Source of the DNA: Alistipes sp. UBA943
Lineage (GTDB): Bacteria > Bacteroidota > Bacteroidia > Bacteroidales > Rikenellaceae
Direction: 5' to 3'
DNA: 8,446 nucleotides
Assembly: GCA_002293345.1 (NCBI GenBank)
Contig: DBDB01000051.1
Coordinates: forward strand, 1-8,446
Shown here one piece after another: positions 1 through 6,421 of the stretch. Position numbers and translations under genes: made by a program. Within the stretch, counting starts at the first letter, position 1. Each line of letters starts with the position of its first letter. The notes below the pieces were generated by a model, which saw only the letters and a program-made list of their open reading frames with translations, ran no database searches and was not told the origin of the DNA.

Positions 1-562
1 CAGGTCCAGACGCCGCCCCGTGAAAGCCCCTGCCTGAGGCGGGGGTTGGGGGTGGGTCAGATTTGGCCGCTGACCCTAGCGGCGGCGGGTGGTCCGACGG
101 AGTCGGGGTAAGCCGGAGTTGGAGCGGGATGGATTTGATGGTACGCACATTGGCTGTGACGTCATCCCCCTGAATACCGTCGCCACGGGTGACGGCTTGC
201 GTGAGGATGCCATCTTCGTACGTCAACGAAATGGCTGTGCCGTCGTATTTCAATTCGCACACAAACTCCCCCGCACCTGTGGATTCGATAAAATCACGTA
301 CCTCGTCGATCGAATACGTATTCGCGAGCGACCGCATCGGAAATCTGTGCTTGACCGTGCGGAACTCCGTCGTGAGGTCGTTTCCGACGCGTTGCGTGGG
401 GGAATCAGGGTCGCGGAACAACGGGTAACGGGTTTCCAGATCCGTCAGCTCGCGCAACAACTCGTCGAACTCGCGATCCGGAACTTCCGACACGTTATCG
501 ACATAATATCGGTGATTGAGGTGGTTTATTCGCTGCCTCAGGGCGTTTATTTTTTCTTGCAT
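1..562 (-). CDS. ligA: NAD+-dependent DNA ligase, N-terminal part (runs off the left edge, possibly interrupted)
   Basis: LigA seals nicks in duplex DNA during replication and repair, using NAD+ to adenylate its own lysine. Read on the - strand, the ATG at 562-560 opens a 187-codon frame with no stop before the edge. Residues 1-60 are the Ia domain (HRYYV at 17-21, D29, F32-D33, then DSPTQRVG at 53-60). The adenylation motif is CELKYDG, with the nucleophilic lysine at residue 105, followed by TRGDG at 125-129 and NVRTIKSIPL at 138-147, as in E. coli LigA. The family would next show a strand ending in RGE. Here the reading instead enters a low-complexity Pro/Gly/Ala stretch (about residues 156-187) encoded by a GC-rich hairpin-forming segment. 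That segment may be an inserted repeat. Identification of the N-terminal 150 residues is firm; whether the gene is intact cannot be judged here. Confidence 0.9.
   Translation of the reverse strand, partial: MQEKINALRQRINHLNHRYYVDNVSEVPDREFDELLRELTDLETRYPLFRDPDSPTQRVGNDLTTEFRTVKHRFPMRSLANTYSIDEVRDFIESTGAGEFVCELKYDGTAISLTYEDGILTQAVTRGDGIQGDDVTANVRTIKSIPLQLRLTPTPSDHPPPLGSAAKSDPPPTPASGRGFHGAASGP
11..87. repeat. GC-rich inverted-repeat segment inside ligA (possible inserted element)
   Basis: CGCCGCC at 11-17 is the reverse complement of GGCGGCG at 81-87. Between them lie two further hairpins: CCCC-t-GCC (27-34) with GGC-GGGG (38-44), and GGGTCAG (54-60) with CTGACCC (70-76) around a 9-nt loop. 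The segment coincides with the point where recognisable LigA sequence stops. The - strand frame just beyond it that reads GRRLDL, which would fit the LigA strand before RGE, is not the frame of the upstream part. Insertion of a small repetitive element is an inference; no second copy lies in this window, and GC-rich inverted repeats of this length can arise by chance. Confidence 0.4.
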
Positions 563-614
563 GCGAAGCAAAAATATAAAAAAATGTTTATACTTGCACC
601 GAAATTCAAGAACT
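563..614. promoter_or_regulatory. Divergent promoter region, ligA / small acidic protein gene
   Basis: This 52-nt A/T-rich gap separates two divergent start codons and must hold both promoters if neither lies in coding sequence. On the - strand a perfect Bacteroidota -7 box, TATTTTTG (complement of 569-576), ends only 6 nt before the ligA ATG, so a start about 7 nt downstream would give a leaderless or nearly leaderless mRNA. On the + strand TATACTTG at 589-596 matches TAnnTTTG with one mismatch, 18 nt before the ATG at 615. Neither has a good TTTG -33 box at 19-21 nt, so both assignments are tentative. Confidence 0.35.
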
Positions 615-944
615 ATGGCGAACCCTGAACTAAACAAGAAGAGAATCGTAACGAGTTACCACAACCTCACTGCCGAACAGCAGGAGGAGTTGAAACGCAT
701 CTACCCGGCGGGTTTTGCGGACGCGATGATGCGTATCGACAAGCCGAACGGTGATTTTTTCTACGTCGTGCCGTTCGAGACGGACGATGTGTACTACCTG
801 GTGAAGATCGACGTGAAGGTCGATGATCCGGCACAGGCCGAAGAGGAGATCGAGAAAGATTTCTATACCGATGAGGATGGCGGCGACATCAAAGGTGCCG
901 AGGATATTCAGGACAACGGCGGCGGATCGGACGACGACGAGTAG
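615..944 (+). CDS. Small acidic conserved protein upstream of purA (109 aa)
   Basis: Function unknown. It begins MANPELNKKRIVTSYHNLT, continues with a region rich in aromatic and aliphatic residues (about 20-70, including YPAGF, DFFYVVPFET and YYLVKIDVKV, which suggest a small alpha/beta fold), and ends in a strongly acidic tail (about 70-109, finishing GGGSDDDE). No signal peptide or membrane segment is seen, so it is probably cytoplasmic. I chose the ATG at 615: the frame is open from 516, but residues before 615 read from ligA's opposite strand and upstream region and look unprotein-like. From memory, similar proteins occur in front of purA in other Bacteroidales, sometimes with a Fur-type regulator between; no regulator is present here. 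It lies 94 nt before purA and the purA promoter is in that gap, so the two may be transcribed together and separately. Confidence 0.75.
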   Translation: MANPELNKKRIVTSYHNLTAEQQEELKRIYPAGFADAMMRIDKPNGDFFYVVPFETDDVYYLVKIDVKVDDPAQAEEEIEKDFYTDEDGGDIKGAEDIQDNGGGSDDDE

Positions 945-951
945 GTGAAGG

Positions 952-983
952 TTTTTCTTTTCGGAAAAATCTTCGTATCTTTG
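952..983 (+). promoter_or_regulatory. Probable Bacteroidota-type promoter of the purA operon
   Basis: TATCTTTG at 976-983 is a perfect match to the TAnnTTTG -7 box. Twenty bases upstream, TTTT at 952-955 matches the TTTG -33 box in three of four positions. Transcription would begin near 990, giving a leader of about 50 nt before the purA ATG at 1039. A weak 6-bp inverted repeat (952-957 with 964-969) overlaps the -33 region. No PurR-like operator was recognised. Confidence 0.55.
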
Positions 984-1038
984 GGGACGCGTGCAGCGCG
1001 CGATTCAAGTGTGACGCATGGCACGATAGATAGGACAA

Positions 1039-2286
1039 ATGGCAAAAATAGATGTTTTGTTGGGTCTTCAATGGGGGGATGAAGGCAAAGGAAAGGTTGT
1101 GGACGTACTGACGCCGCGGTATGACGCTGTGGCACGGTTTCAGGGAGGTCCCAACGCGGGGCACACGTTGGAGTTCGATGGAGGGAAGTATATCCTGCGG
1201 TCGATTCCGTCGGGTGTGTTCCAGGGTCACTGCAACGTGATCGGTAACGGCGTGGTGATCGACCCCGTGCTGTTCCGTGCCGAGGCCGAGGAGCTCGAAC
1301 GCGGCGGACTGGATCTGAAAAAACGATTGCAAATATCCCGCAAGGCGCACCTGATCATGCCGACGCACAGACTGTTGGATGCCGCACAGGAGGCTGCCAA
1401 GGGTGATTCGAAGGTCGGTACGACGGGTAAAGGTATCGGCCCCGCGTATACGGACAAGACTGCCCGTGCCGGATTGCGTGTCGGTGACACGGAGCGGGCC
1501 GACTTCCGTGCCTCGTATGAAAAGGCACGGCAGCGCCATCTGGCGATGCTTGGGCGCCCGGGCGCCCAAGTCGGCCCGGTCGAGGTTGAAAAGGAGTGGT
1601 TCGAGGCCGTCGAATACCTGAAACAGTACACCTTCATCGACTCCGAATACGCGATCAACGGACTTCTGGATGCGGAGAAATCCGTACTGGCGGAGGGGGC
1701 CCAAGGTACGCTCCTCGATGTCGATTTCGGCAGCTATCCGTTCGTCACGTCGTCGAACACGGTGTGTGCCGGTGCATGTACTGGTTTGGGTGTGGCGCCG
1801 AGACGCATCGGCGAGGTGTTCGGTATCTTCAAGGCGTACTGCACGCGTGTGGGGGCGGGACCCTTCCCGACGGAACTGTTCGACGAAACGGCGCAAAAAA
1901 TGCGCGAGATCGGTCGCGAATTCGGATCCGTGACGGGTCGCGAACGGCGGTGCGGATGGCTCGACCTGGTCGCCCTCAAATACGCGATTATGTTGAATGG
2001 CGTGACGCAACTCATCATGATGAAGGGCGACGTGATGAACGATTTCGAGACCGTCAAAATATGCACGTCGTATGAAGGTTCGGATGGCGTGCCGTACGAC
2101 CTGGGCGCATCGAAACCCATATATAAGGAGTTCGAGGGGTGGCGTGCGGATCTGCGTGCACATGCGACGTACGAGTCGTTGCCGGTGCAGTTTAAAAAAT
2201 ATGTGGAATTTATAGAGCACGAAACGGGAGTGCCGATACGTATTATCTCGACGGGTCCCGATCGTGCACAAACGATAATTCGATGA
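1039..2286 (+). CDS. purA: Adenylosuccinate synthetase
   Basis: PurA joins IMP and aspartate, with GTP hydrolysis, to make adenylosuccinate, the first committed step from IMP to AMP in the cytoplasm. The 415-residue product is a little short of the usual 420-430 but complete. The N-terminal loop GLQWGDEGKGK (9-19) carries catalytic Asp14, and NAGHT (39-43) carries catalytic His42. TTGKGIGP (128-135) and TGRERRCGW (299-307) belong to the IMP-binding surface, and STGPDR (404-409) is the C-terminal purine-binding motif. The start is fixed by homology: the ATG immediately precedes AKIDVLLGLQWG. A promoter lies about 55 nt upstream. The stop codon overlaps the etfB start in the sequence ATGA, so translation of the two genes may be coupled, although they share no pathway. 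No disruption is seen. Confidence 0.97.
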   Translation: MAKIDVLLGLQWGDEGKGKVVDVLTPRYDAVARFQGGPNAGHTLEFDGGKYILRSIPSGVFQGHCNVIGNGVVIDPVLFRAEAEELERGGLDLKKRLQISRKAHLIMPTHRLLDAAQEAAKGDSKVGTTGKGIGPAYTDKTARAGLRVGDTERADFRASYEKARQRHLAMLGRPGAQVGPVEVEKEWFEAVEYLKQYTFIDSEYAINGLLDAEKSVLAEGAQGTLLDVDFGSYPFVTSSNTVCAGACTGLGVAPRRIGEVFGIFKAYCTRVGAGPFPTELFDETAQKMREIGREFGSVTGRERRCGWLDLVALKYAIMLNGVTQLIMMKGDVMNDFETVKICTSYEGSDGVPYDLGASKPIYKEFEGWRADLRAHATYESLPVQFKKYVEFIEHETGVPIRIISTGPDRAQTIIR

Positions 2287-3086
2287 AAAAATTAAACATT
2301 GTAGTTTTAGCGAAGCAGGTGCCCGATACGCGTAACGTGGGCAAGGACGCGATGACGGCCGAAGGTACGGTGAATCGTGCCGCGTTGGCTGCCATTTTTA
2401 ACCCCGAGGATCTGAATGCCCTCGAAATGGCGTTGGCGTTGAAATCGCAAATTCCGGGAACGACCGTGCATGTGCTGACGATGGGCCCCGAACGTGCCGA
2501 AGAGATCCTGCGCGATTCGATTTTCCGTGGTGCCGATGGCGGTACGCTCCTCAGCGGTCGCGAGTTTGCCGGTGCCGACACGTTGGCCACCTCGTACGCG
2601 TTGACCTGTGCGTTGAAGAAGCTGAACCCCGATCTGGTGGTTGCGGGACGTCAGGCGATCGACGGTGACACGGCTCAGGTGGGTCCTCAGGTGGCGGGTA
2701 AAATGGACCTGCCGCAGGTCACGTATGCCGAGGAAGTTGTTGAGATCAAAGAATCGACACTGGTGATCAAACGTCGCTTGGAGCGCGGCGTGGAGACGGT
2801 CGAGTGTCCTGTGCCGGCGGTGATCACGGTCAATGGTACGGCTCCCGATTGCCGTCCGAAGAATGCGCGCCGCGTGATGCGTTACAAAAATATGCCCCTC
2901 ACGGTGTGGGGTGCTGCCGATGTCGATCCCGATATGGATCAACTCGGCCTCAACGGATCGCCCACCAAGGTGAAGAAGATCGAGAATGTCGTCTTCCGGG
3001 CCAAAGAGTGCAAACGCATGACCGGTACCGATACCGAGATCGAGGGTATGATGAAGGAGCTGATCGCTTCGCACACAATAGGTTAA
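2283..3086 (+). CDS. etfB: Electron transfer flavoprotein, beta subunit (bifurcating-type motif)
   Basis: EtfB pairs with EtfA to carry electrons to or from acyl-CoA dehydrogenases. The 267-residue protein begins MKKLNIVVLAKQVPD (LAKQVPD at 9-15), the conserved first strand of the family. Its nucleotide-binding loop is GRQAIDGDTAQVGP (122-135). In non-bifurcating ETFs such as the human protein this loop reads approximately GKQAIDDDCNQTG and binds AMP. The GDTAQVGP form is characteristic of ETFs that bind a second FAD there and perform flavin-based electron bifurcation. So I infer a bifurcating or related anaerobic ETF, without proof from sequence alone. The ATG overlaps the purA stop by 4 nt, and etfA follows after 4 nt, which supports one mRNA. 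The partner dehydrogenase lies just downstream. Confidence 0.95.
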   Translation: MKKLNIVVLAKQVPDTRNVGKDAMTAEGTVNRAALAAIFNPEDLNALEMALALKSQIPGTTVHVLTMGPERAEEILRDSIFRGADGGTLLSGREFAGADTLATSYALTCALKKLNPDLVVAGRQAIDGDTAQVGPQVAGKMDLPQVTYAEEVVEIKESTLVIKRRLERGVETVECPVPAVITVNGTAPDCRPKNARRVMRYKNMPLTVWGAADVDPDMDQLGLNGSPTKVKKIENVVFRAKECKRMTGTDTEIEGMMKELIASHTIG

Positions 3087-3090
3087 GAGT

Positions 3091-4107
3091 ATGAATAGCG
3101 TATTTGTATATATAGAGTTGGAGGGTCGCACGCCGGCGGAGGTGAGTCTGGAGTTGCTGACCAAGGGACGTGAGTTGGCCACGACGTTGGGCGTGAAGTT
3201 GGAGGCCGTCGTGTTGGGTCACGGACTGGACGGTATCGAGAAGGAGCTGCAGCACTATGGTGCCGATGTGGTGTGGGTGGCGGATGACAAGGAGTTGGCG
3301 CCATTCCGTACATTGCCGCACACGTCTATTTTGTGCGGATTGATCGAGCAGGAGCAACCCCAGATCGCACTGTTCGGTGCCACGTCCATCGGACGTGACT
3401 TCGCGCCGCGCGTGAGCGCTGCGCTGAAGAGCGGCCTTACGGCCGATTGCACCGAACTGGTGATCGGTGACCATGCGGATGCCAAAGGTAACGAGTACAA
3501 GAACCTGCTGTACCAGATCCGTCCGGCGTTCGGTGGTAACATCATCGCCACGATCGTGAATCCCGAGCGACGTCCACAGATGGCGACGGTGCGTGAGGGT
3601 GTGATGAAACGCGAGCATGCCAAAGGTCACGGTCCCGCTGAAGTGAAGGCGATCGACTACAAGAAGTGGTTGCGCGGTGAGGATCTGGTGGTGAAGATTA
3701 TCGACCGTCATATCGAGGCGCGCGAGGTGGATCTGAAAGCCGCCCCGGTGATCGTGGCGGGAGGCTATGGCGTCGGGAGTCGGGATAACTTCAAGCTCCT
3801 TTACGAGTTGGCGGAGATGCTGGGCGGCGAAGTAGGTGCCTCGCGCGCCGCGGTGGATGCCGGATTCACGGAACACTGTCGACAGATCGGACAAACGGGT
3901 GTCACGGTACGTCCGCACCTCTACATAGCGTGCGGTATCTCGGGGCAGATCCAGCACACGGCCGGTATGGATGGGTCGTCGATGGTGATCTCGATTGACA
4001 AGGATCCCGATGCGCCGATCCACAAGATTGCCGACTACGCAATCGTGGGGGATATGAATGAGGTGTTGCCGAAGATGGTTAAGTATTACAAACAAAACAG
4101 TAAATAG
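3091..4107 (+). CDS. etfA: Electron transfer flavoprotein, alpha subunit
   Basis: EtfA supplies the C-terminal FAD domain of the ETF heterodimer. The 338-residue protein has an N-terminal alpha/beta domain (about 1-205) and the FAD domain after it. Signature segments are GGYGVGSRDNF (224-234), SRAAVDAGF (251-259), QIGQTG (265-270) and ACGISGQIQH (280-289), then a KDPDAPI stretch and an IADY-IVGD end, all typical of FAD binding in EtfA. The N-terminus begins directly with the family fold (MNSVFVYIE), so there is no fused ferredoxin domain as in some clostridial EtfA proteins; a bifurcating complex would need free ferredoxin or flavodoxin. It sits 4 nt after etfB and 141 nt before the dehydrogenase gene, that gap containing an inverted-repeat element. 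Confidence 0.95.
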   Translation: MNSVFVYIELEGRTPAEVSLELLTKGRELATTLGVKLEAVVLGHGLDGIEKELQHYGADVVWVADDKELAPFRTLPHTSILCGLIEQEQPQIALFGATSIGRDFAPRVSAALKSGLTADCTELVIGDHADAKGNEYKNLLYQIRPAFGGNIIATIVNPERRPQMATVREGVMKREHAKGHGPAEVKAIDYKKWLRGEDLVVKIIDRHIEAREVDLKAAPVIVAGGYGVGSRDNFKLLYELAEMLGGEVGASRAAVDAGFTEHCRQIGQTGVTVRPHLYIACGISGQIQHTAGMDGSSMVISIDKDPDAPIHKIADYAIVGDMNEVLPKMVKYYKQNSK

Positions 4108-4131
4108 TTTTCGATTTTATGAGGTAGCTTC

Positions 4132-4202
4132 GGCACTTTGCTCGTTGAGCAGTCGGTCATGTACGTCGAGTACACTCCCTCCGTCTCAACTTCGACAAAG
4201 CC
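4132..4202. repeat. Imperfect long inverted repeat between etfA and the acyl-CoA dehydrogenase gene
   Basis: The 141-nt gap 4108-4248 is unusually structured. The left arm CTTTG-c-TCG-TTGAG (4136-4149) pairs with the right arm CTCAA-ctt-CGA-CAAAG (4185-4200): 13 pairs with bulges, extended by GG (4132-4133) with CC (4201-4202). It encloses a perfect 5-bp hairpin, TGTAC-gtcga-GTACA (4160-4174). An alternative local hairpin, TGCTC-gtt-GAGCA (4139-4151), competes with the long stem. No T-tract follows, so it does not look like an intrinsic terminator. It may be an interspersed palindromic element or an mRNA-processing or stability structure that sets separate levels for etfBA and acd; this is inference. 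Confidence 0.55.
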
Positions 4203-4248
4203 CCCAATCTACTCTCCTAAAAATCAAAAACTTAAAACGGTATAAGAT

Positions 4249-5937
4249 ATGAGCAACTTCTATTTAGACAATAAAGATCTCCAATTTCAGCTCGATCACC
4301 CGATGCATCGCAAGATCGTGGAGCTGAAGGAGCGTCAGTTCGCGCTGCGCAAGGATTACGAACAGGCACCGGTGGATTTCGACGATGCGATGGATAACTA
4401 CCGCCGTGTGTTGGAAATCACGGGTGAGGTGTGTGGCGAGGTGATTGCCGCCAATGCCGAGGAGGTGGATCACGAAGGACCCCGCGTGGCGAACGACCGG
4501 GTGGTGTATGCCGCCGGGACGCAACGCAACCTCGATGCTGTGAATGCCGCCGGATTAGGGGGCATGACGTTGCCGTACAAGTATGACGGGTTGAACTTCC
4601 CGCTGTTCTGTTTCGTGATGGCCAACGAGATGGTGGCGCGTGGCGATGCAGGGTTCGAAAACCTTTGGGGGTTGCAGGACTGTGCCGAGACGCTGAACGA
4701 GTTCGCTTCCGAGGAGATCAAGGAATTCTTCCTGCCGATGGTCAGCGAGGGTGCCACGTGTGCCATGGATCTGACGGAGCCTGATGCGGGTTCCGACCTG
4801 GGTGCCGTGATGCTGCGTGCCACGTATGATGAAAAGAGCGACCGGTGGCTGCTCAACGGTGTGAAACGATTCATCACGAACGGTGACGGTGATGTGGCAC
4901 TCGTACTGGCACGTACCGAGGATGGAACCAAGGATGCACGTGGACTCTCCATGTTGGTGCATGACAAACGTGACGGTGGGATCAAGGTGCGTCGTATCGA
5001 GAACAAACTCGGTATCAAGGGTTCGCCGACTTGTGAACTTGTGTTCACCAATGCCCCTGCGCGGTTGGTCGGTGACCGGAAGATGGGGCTGATCAAATAC
5101 ACGATGGCGTTGATGAATGCCGCCCGTCTGGGCATTGGCGCACAATCCGTGGGATTGTGCGAGGCGGCGTACCGTGAGGCATTGAAGTATGCACACGAAC
5201 GCGAACAGTTCGGAAAACCGATCATTCAGTTTGCCGCCGTGTCGGAGATGCTCTCCAATATGAAGGCTAAGTTACAGGGTGCCAGGGCGTTGCTCTATGA
5301 GACGACGCGTTTCGTGGAAATTTACAAACAGTACGCGCACATTGCCGCGGAGCGTGACCTGACGCCCGAGGAGCGTACGGAGATGAAGTTCTACAACCGT
5401 CTCGCCGATGCGTTCACGCCGCTGTTGAAACTCTTCTCGTCCGAATTCTCGAACCAGTTGACGTACGACGCCATCCAGATACATGGCGGATCGGGATTCA
5501 TGAAGGATTACCCTTGCGAACGCCTCTATCGCGATGCACGTATCACCAATATTTATGAAGGTACGTCGCAGTTGCAGGTCGTGGCGGCGATCAACGGCAT
5601 CACCAAAGGCGTGTTCGTGGAACAGATCGCCCAGTACGGCGGTTTCGAGGAGTTGCGTCGCAAACTGGACGAGATGGTGGCACGTGTCGATGAACTGGAT
5701 AAGCAGACACCCGGTTATAAGGATTTCCACGCGCGTCGTCTGGTTGAAACGGCAGGGTGGATCGTGATGGCGCAGCTGTTGGAGCGTCAGACGAAGGAGC
5801 ATGAGATGTATGTCGATTCGGCCGAGATCCTCGCGAAACTCGCCCAGAGCAAGATCGACGAAGCGTACACCTATCTGATGCACTCGCCGACGGGGGATGT
5901 GGAGCTATTCAACCGAGTTCAAAATGAAATTTTGTAG
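4249..5937 (+). CDS. Acyl-CoA dehydrogenase with C-terminal extension (ETF partner)
   Basis: This FAD enzyme interconverts an acyl-CoA and its trans-2-enoyl-CoA, exchanging electrons with ETF. The product has 562 residues, longer than the roughly 380 of short/medium-chain enzymes. The core occupies about 60-450, and about 110 residues of helical extension follow. Family motifs are present: MDLTEPDAGSDL (173-184), KRFITNG (206-212), HEREQFGKPI (316-325), and QIHGGSGF followed by IYEGTSQ. Glu437 in YEGTSQ is at the position of the catalytic base in medium-chain acyl-CoA dehydrogenase. The A/T-rich sequence before the ATG is normal for Bacteroidota. Its place directly after etfBA makes them a functional unit. 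With bifurcating-type EtfB it could reduce an enoyl-CoA (for example crotonyl-CoA) using NADH; oxidation of acyl-CoA or amino-acid-derived CoA esters is the alternative. Chain-length preference cannot be told from this sequence. Confidence 0.93.
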   Translation: MSNFYLDNKDLQFQLDHPMHRKIVELKERQFALRKDYEQAPVDFDDAMDNYRRVLEITGEVCGEVIAANAEEVDHEGPRVANDRVVYAAGTQRNLDAVNAAGLGGMTLPYKYDGLNFPLFCFVMANEMVARGDAGFENLWGLQDCAETLNEFASEEIKEFFLPMVSEGATCAMDLTEPDAGSDLGAVMLRATYDEKSDRWLLNGVKRFITNGDGDVALVLARTEDGTKDARGLSMLVHDKRDGGIKVRRIENKLGIKGSPTCELVFTNAPARLVGDRKMGLIKYTMALMNAARLGIGAQSVGLCEAAYREALKYAHEREQFGKPIIQFAAVSEMLSNMKAKLQGARALLYETTRFVEIYKQYAHIAAERDLTPEERTEMKFYNRLADAFTPLLKLFSSEFSNQLTYDAIQIHGGSGFMKDYPCERLYRDARITNIYEGTSQLQVVAAINGITKGVFVEQIAQYGGFEELRRKLDEMVARVDELDKQTPGYKDFHARRLVETAGWIVMAQLLERQTKEHEMYVDSAEILAKLAQSKIDEAYTYLMHSPTGDVELFNRVQNEIL

Positions 5938-5938
5938 T

Positions 5939-6421
5939 ATGAAAAAATTACTGTTGGTAACGCTTTTCGCTCTGTTCCTGATTCCGACCGCCAAGGCGCA
6001 GTTGGGACGTGGCGAGTTGAGATTGGGATATGGATTCCTCCCGACGACCGATGTGAAACACGCTCCGTCGACCCAAGAGAAGTGGGGGAGTATCTCGCTG
6101 GATTACTCGTTTCGGGTGATCGGCGGGCTGGGTGTCGGTGCGACGGGTGTCTATTCGAGTGACGATGTGAACAACTATTACTCGTTGATGCCGTTCGTGA
6201 AGATGCGTTGGTTGAACCTCAAAATCGTGAGCTTCTACTCGCGTGCCGGTTTGGGATGGCGATATGAACAGATGAAGGGGCATTCCGACCTTAACCGCAG
6301 CAGAATGGCCTGGCAAGTGTCGCCCATAGGTATCGAAGTGGGTACGAAAGTGGCGGCTTATGCCGAGGGAGGTATCGGTGATTTGGGATACCTCGTGGCG
6401 GGCCTTCGATTGAGATTCTAA
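5939..6421 (+). CDS. Small outer-membrane beta-barrel protein (hypothetical, 160 aa)
   Basis: No specific function is recognised. The N-terminus MKKLLLVTLFALFLIPTAKA is a clear Sec signal peptide with likely signal peptidase I cleavage after AKA (residue 20). The mature part of about 140 residues alternates hydrophobic and polar residues in short strands (for example LRLGYGFLP, SISLDYSF, GVGATGVY, FYSRAGLGW, LVAGLRLRF) and ends in Phe, the usual C-terminal signal for BAM-dependent outer-membrane barrels. An 8-stranded OmpX/OmpA-N-like barrel would fit the length. I chose the ATG at 5939 because the signal peptide starts there; the frame is open from 5897, but the extra 14 residues would precede the signal and overlap acd. 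It begins 1 nt after the acd stop and its own stop shares one base with the obg start (TAATG), indicating tight translational coupling. Confidence 0.8.
   Translation: MKKLLLVTLFALFLIPTAKAQLGRGELRLGYGFLPTTDVKHAPSTQEKWGSISLDYSFRVIGGLGVGATGVYSSDDVNNYYSLMPFVKMRWLNLKIVSFYSRAGLGWRYEQMKGHSDLNRSRMAWQVSPIGIEVGTKVAAYAEGGIGDLGYLVAGLRLRF

Noticed and set aside
516..614. Upstream start for the small acidic protein
   Set aside because: The extra 33 residues would be encoded by the opposite strand of ligA and by the intergenic gap; MANPELNKKR at 615 gives a compact protein.
89..628. 179-codon + strand open frame over the ligA region
   Set aside because: It is antisense to the LigA N-terminal domain, whose adenylation motif and conserved order fix the coding strand as -.
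889..2271. 460-codon open frame on the - strand opposite purA
   Set aside because: It lies opposite a certain purA, the protein is His/Arg-rich low-quality sequence with no family pattern, and it is explained by codon bias in a moderately GC-rich gene.
2307..4095. Long - strand open frames (2307-3182 and 2950-4095) opposite etfB and etfA
   Set aside because: Both are antisense to clearly recognised genes in a shadow frame, with Arg/His-rich composition and no motifs.
4058..4252. 64-codon + strand frame bridging etfA and acd
   Set aside because: It is out of frame with etfA, crosses the inverted-repeat element, and its Ser/Leu-rich product has no recognisable features.
5897..5938. Upstream start for the beta-barrel protein
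   Set aside because: It would put 14 residues before a textbook signal peptide and overlap the end of the dehydrogenase gene.
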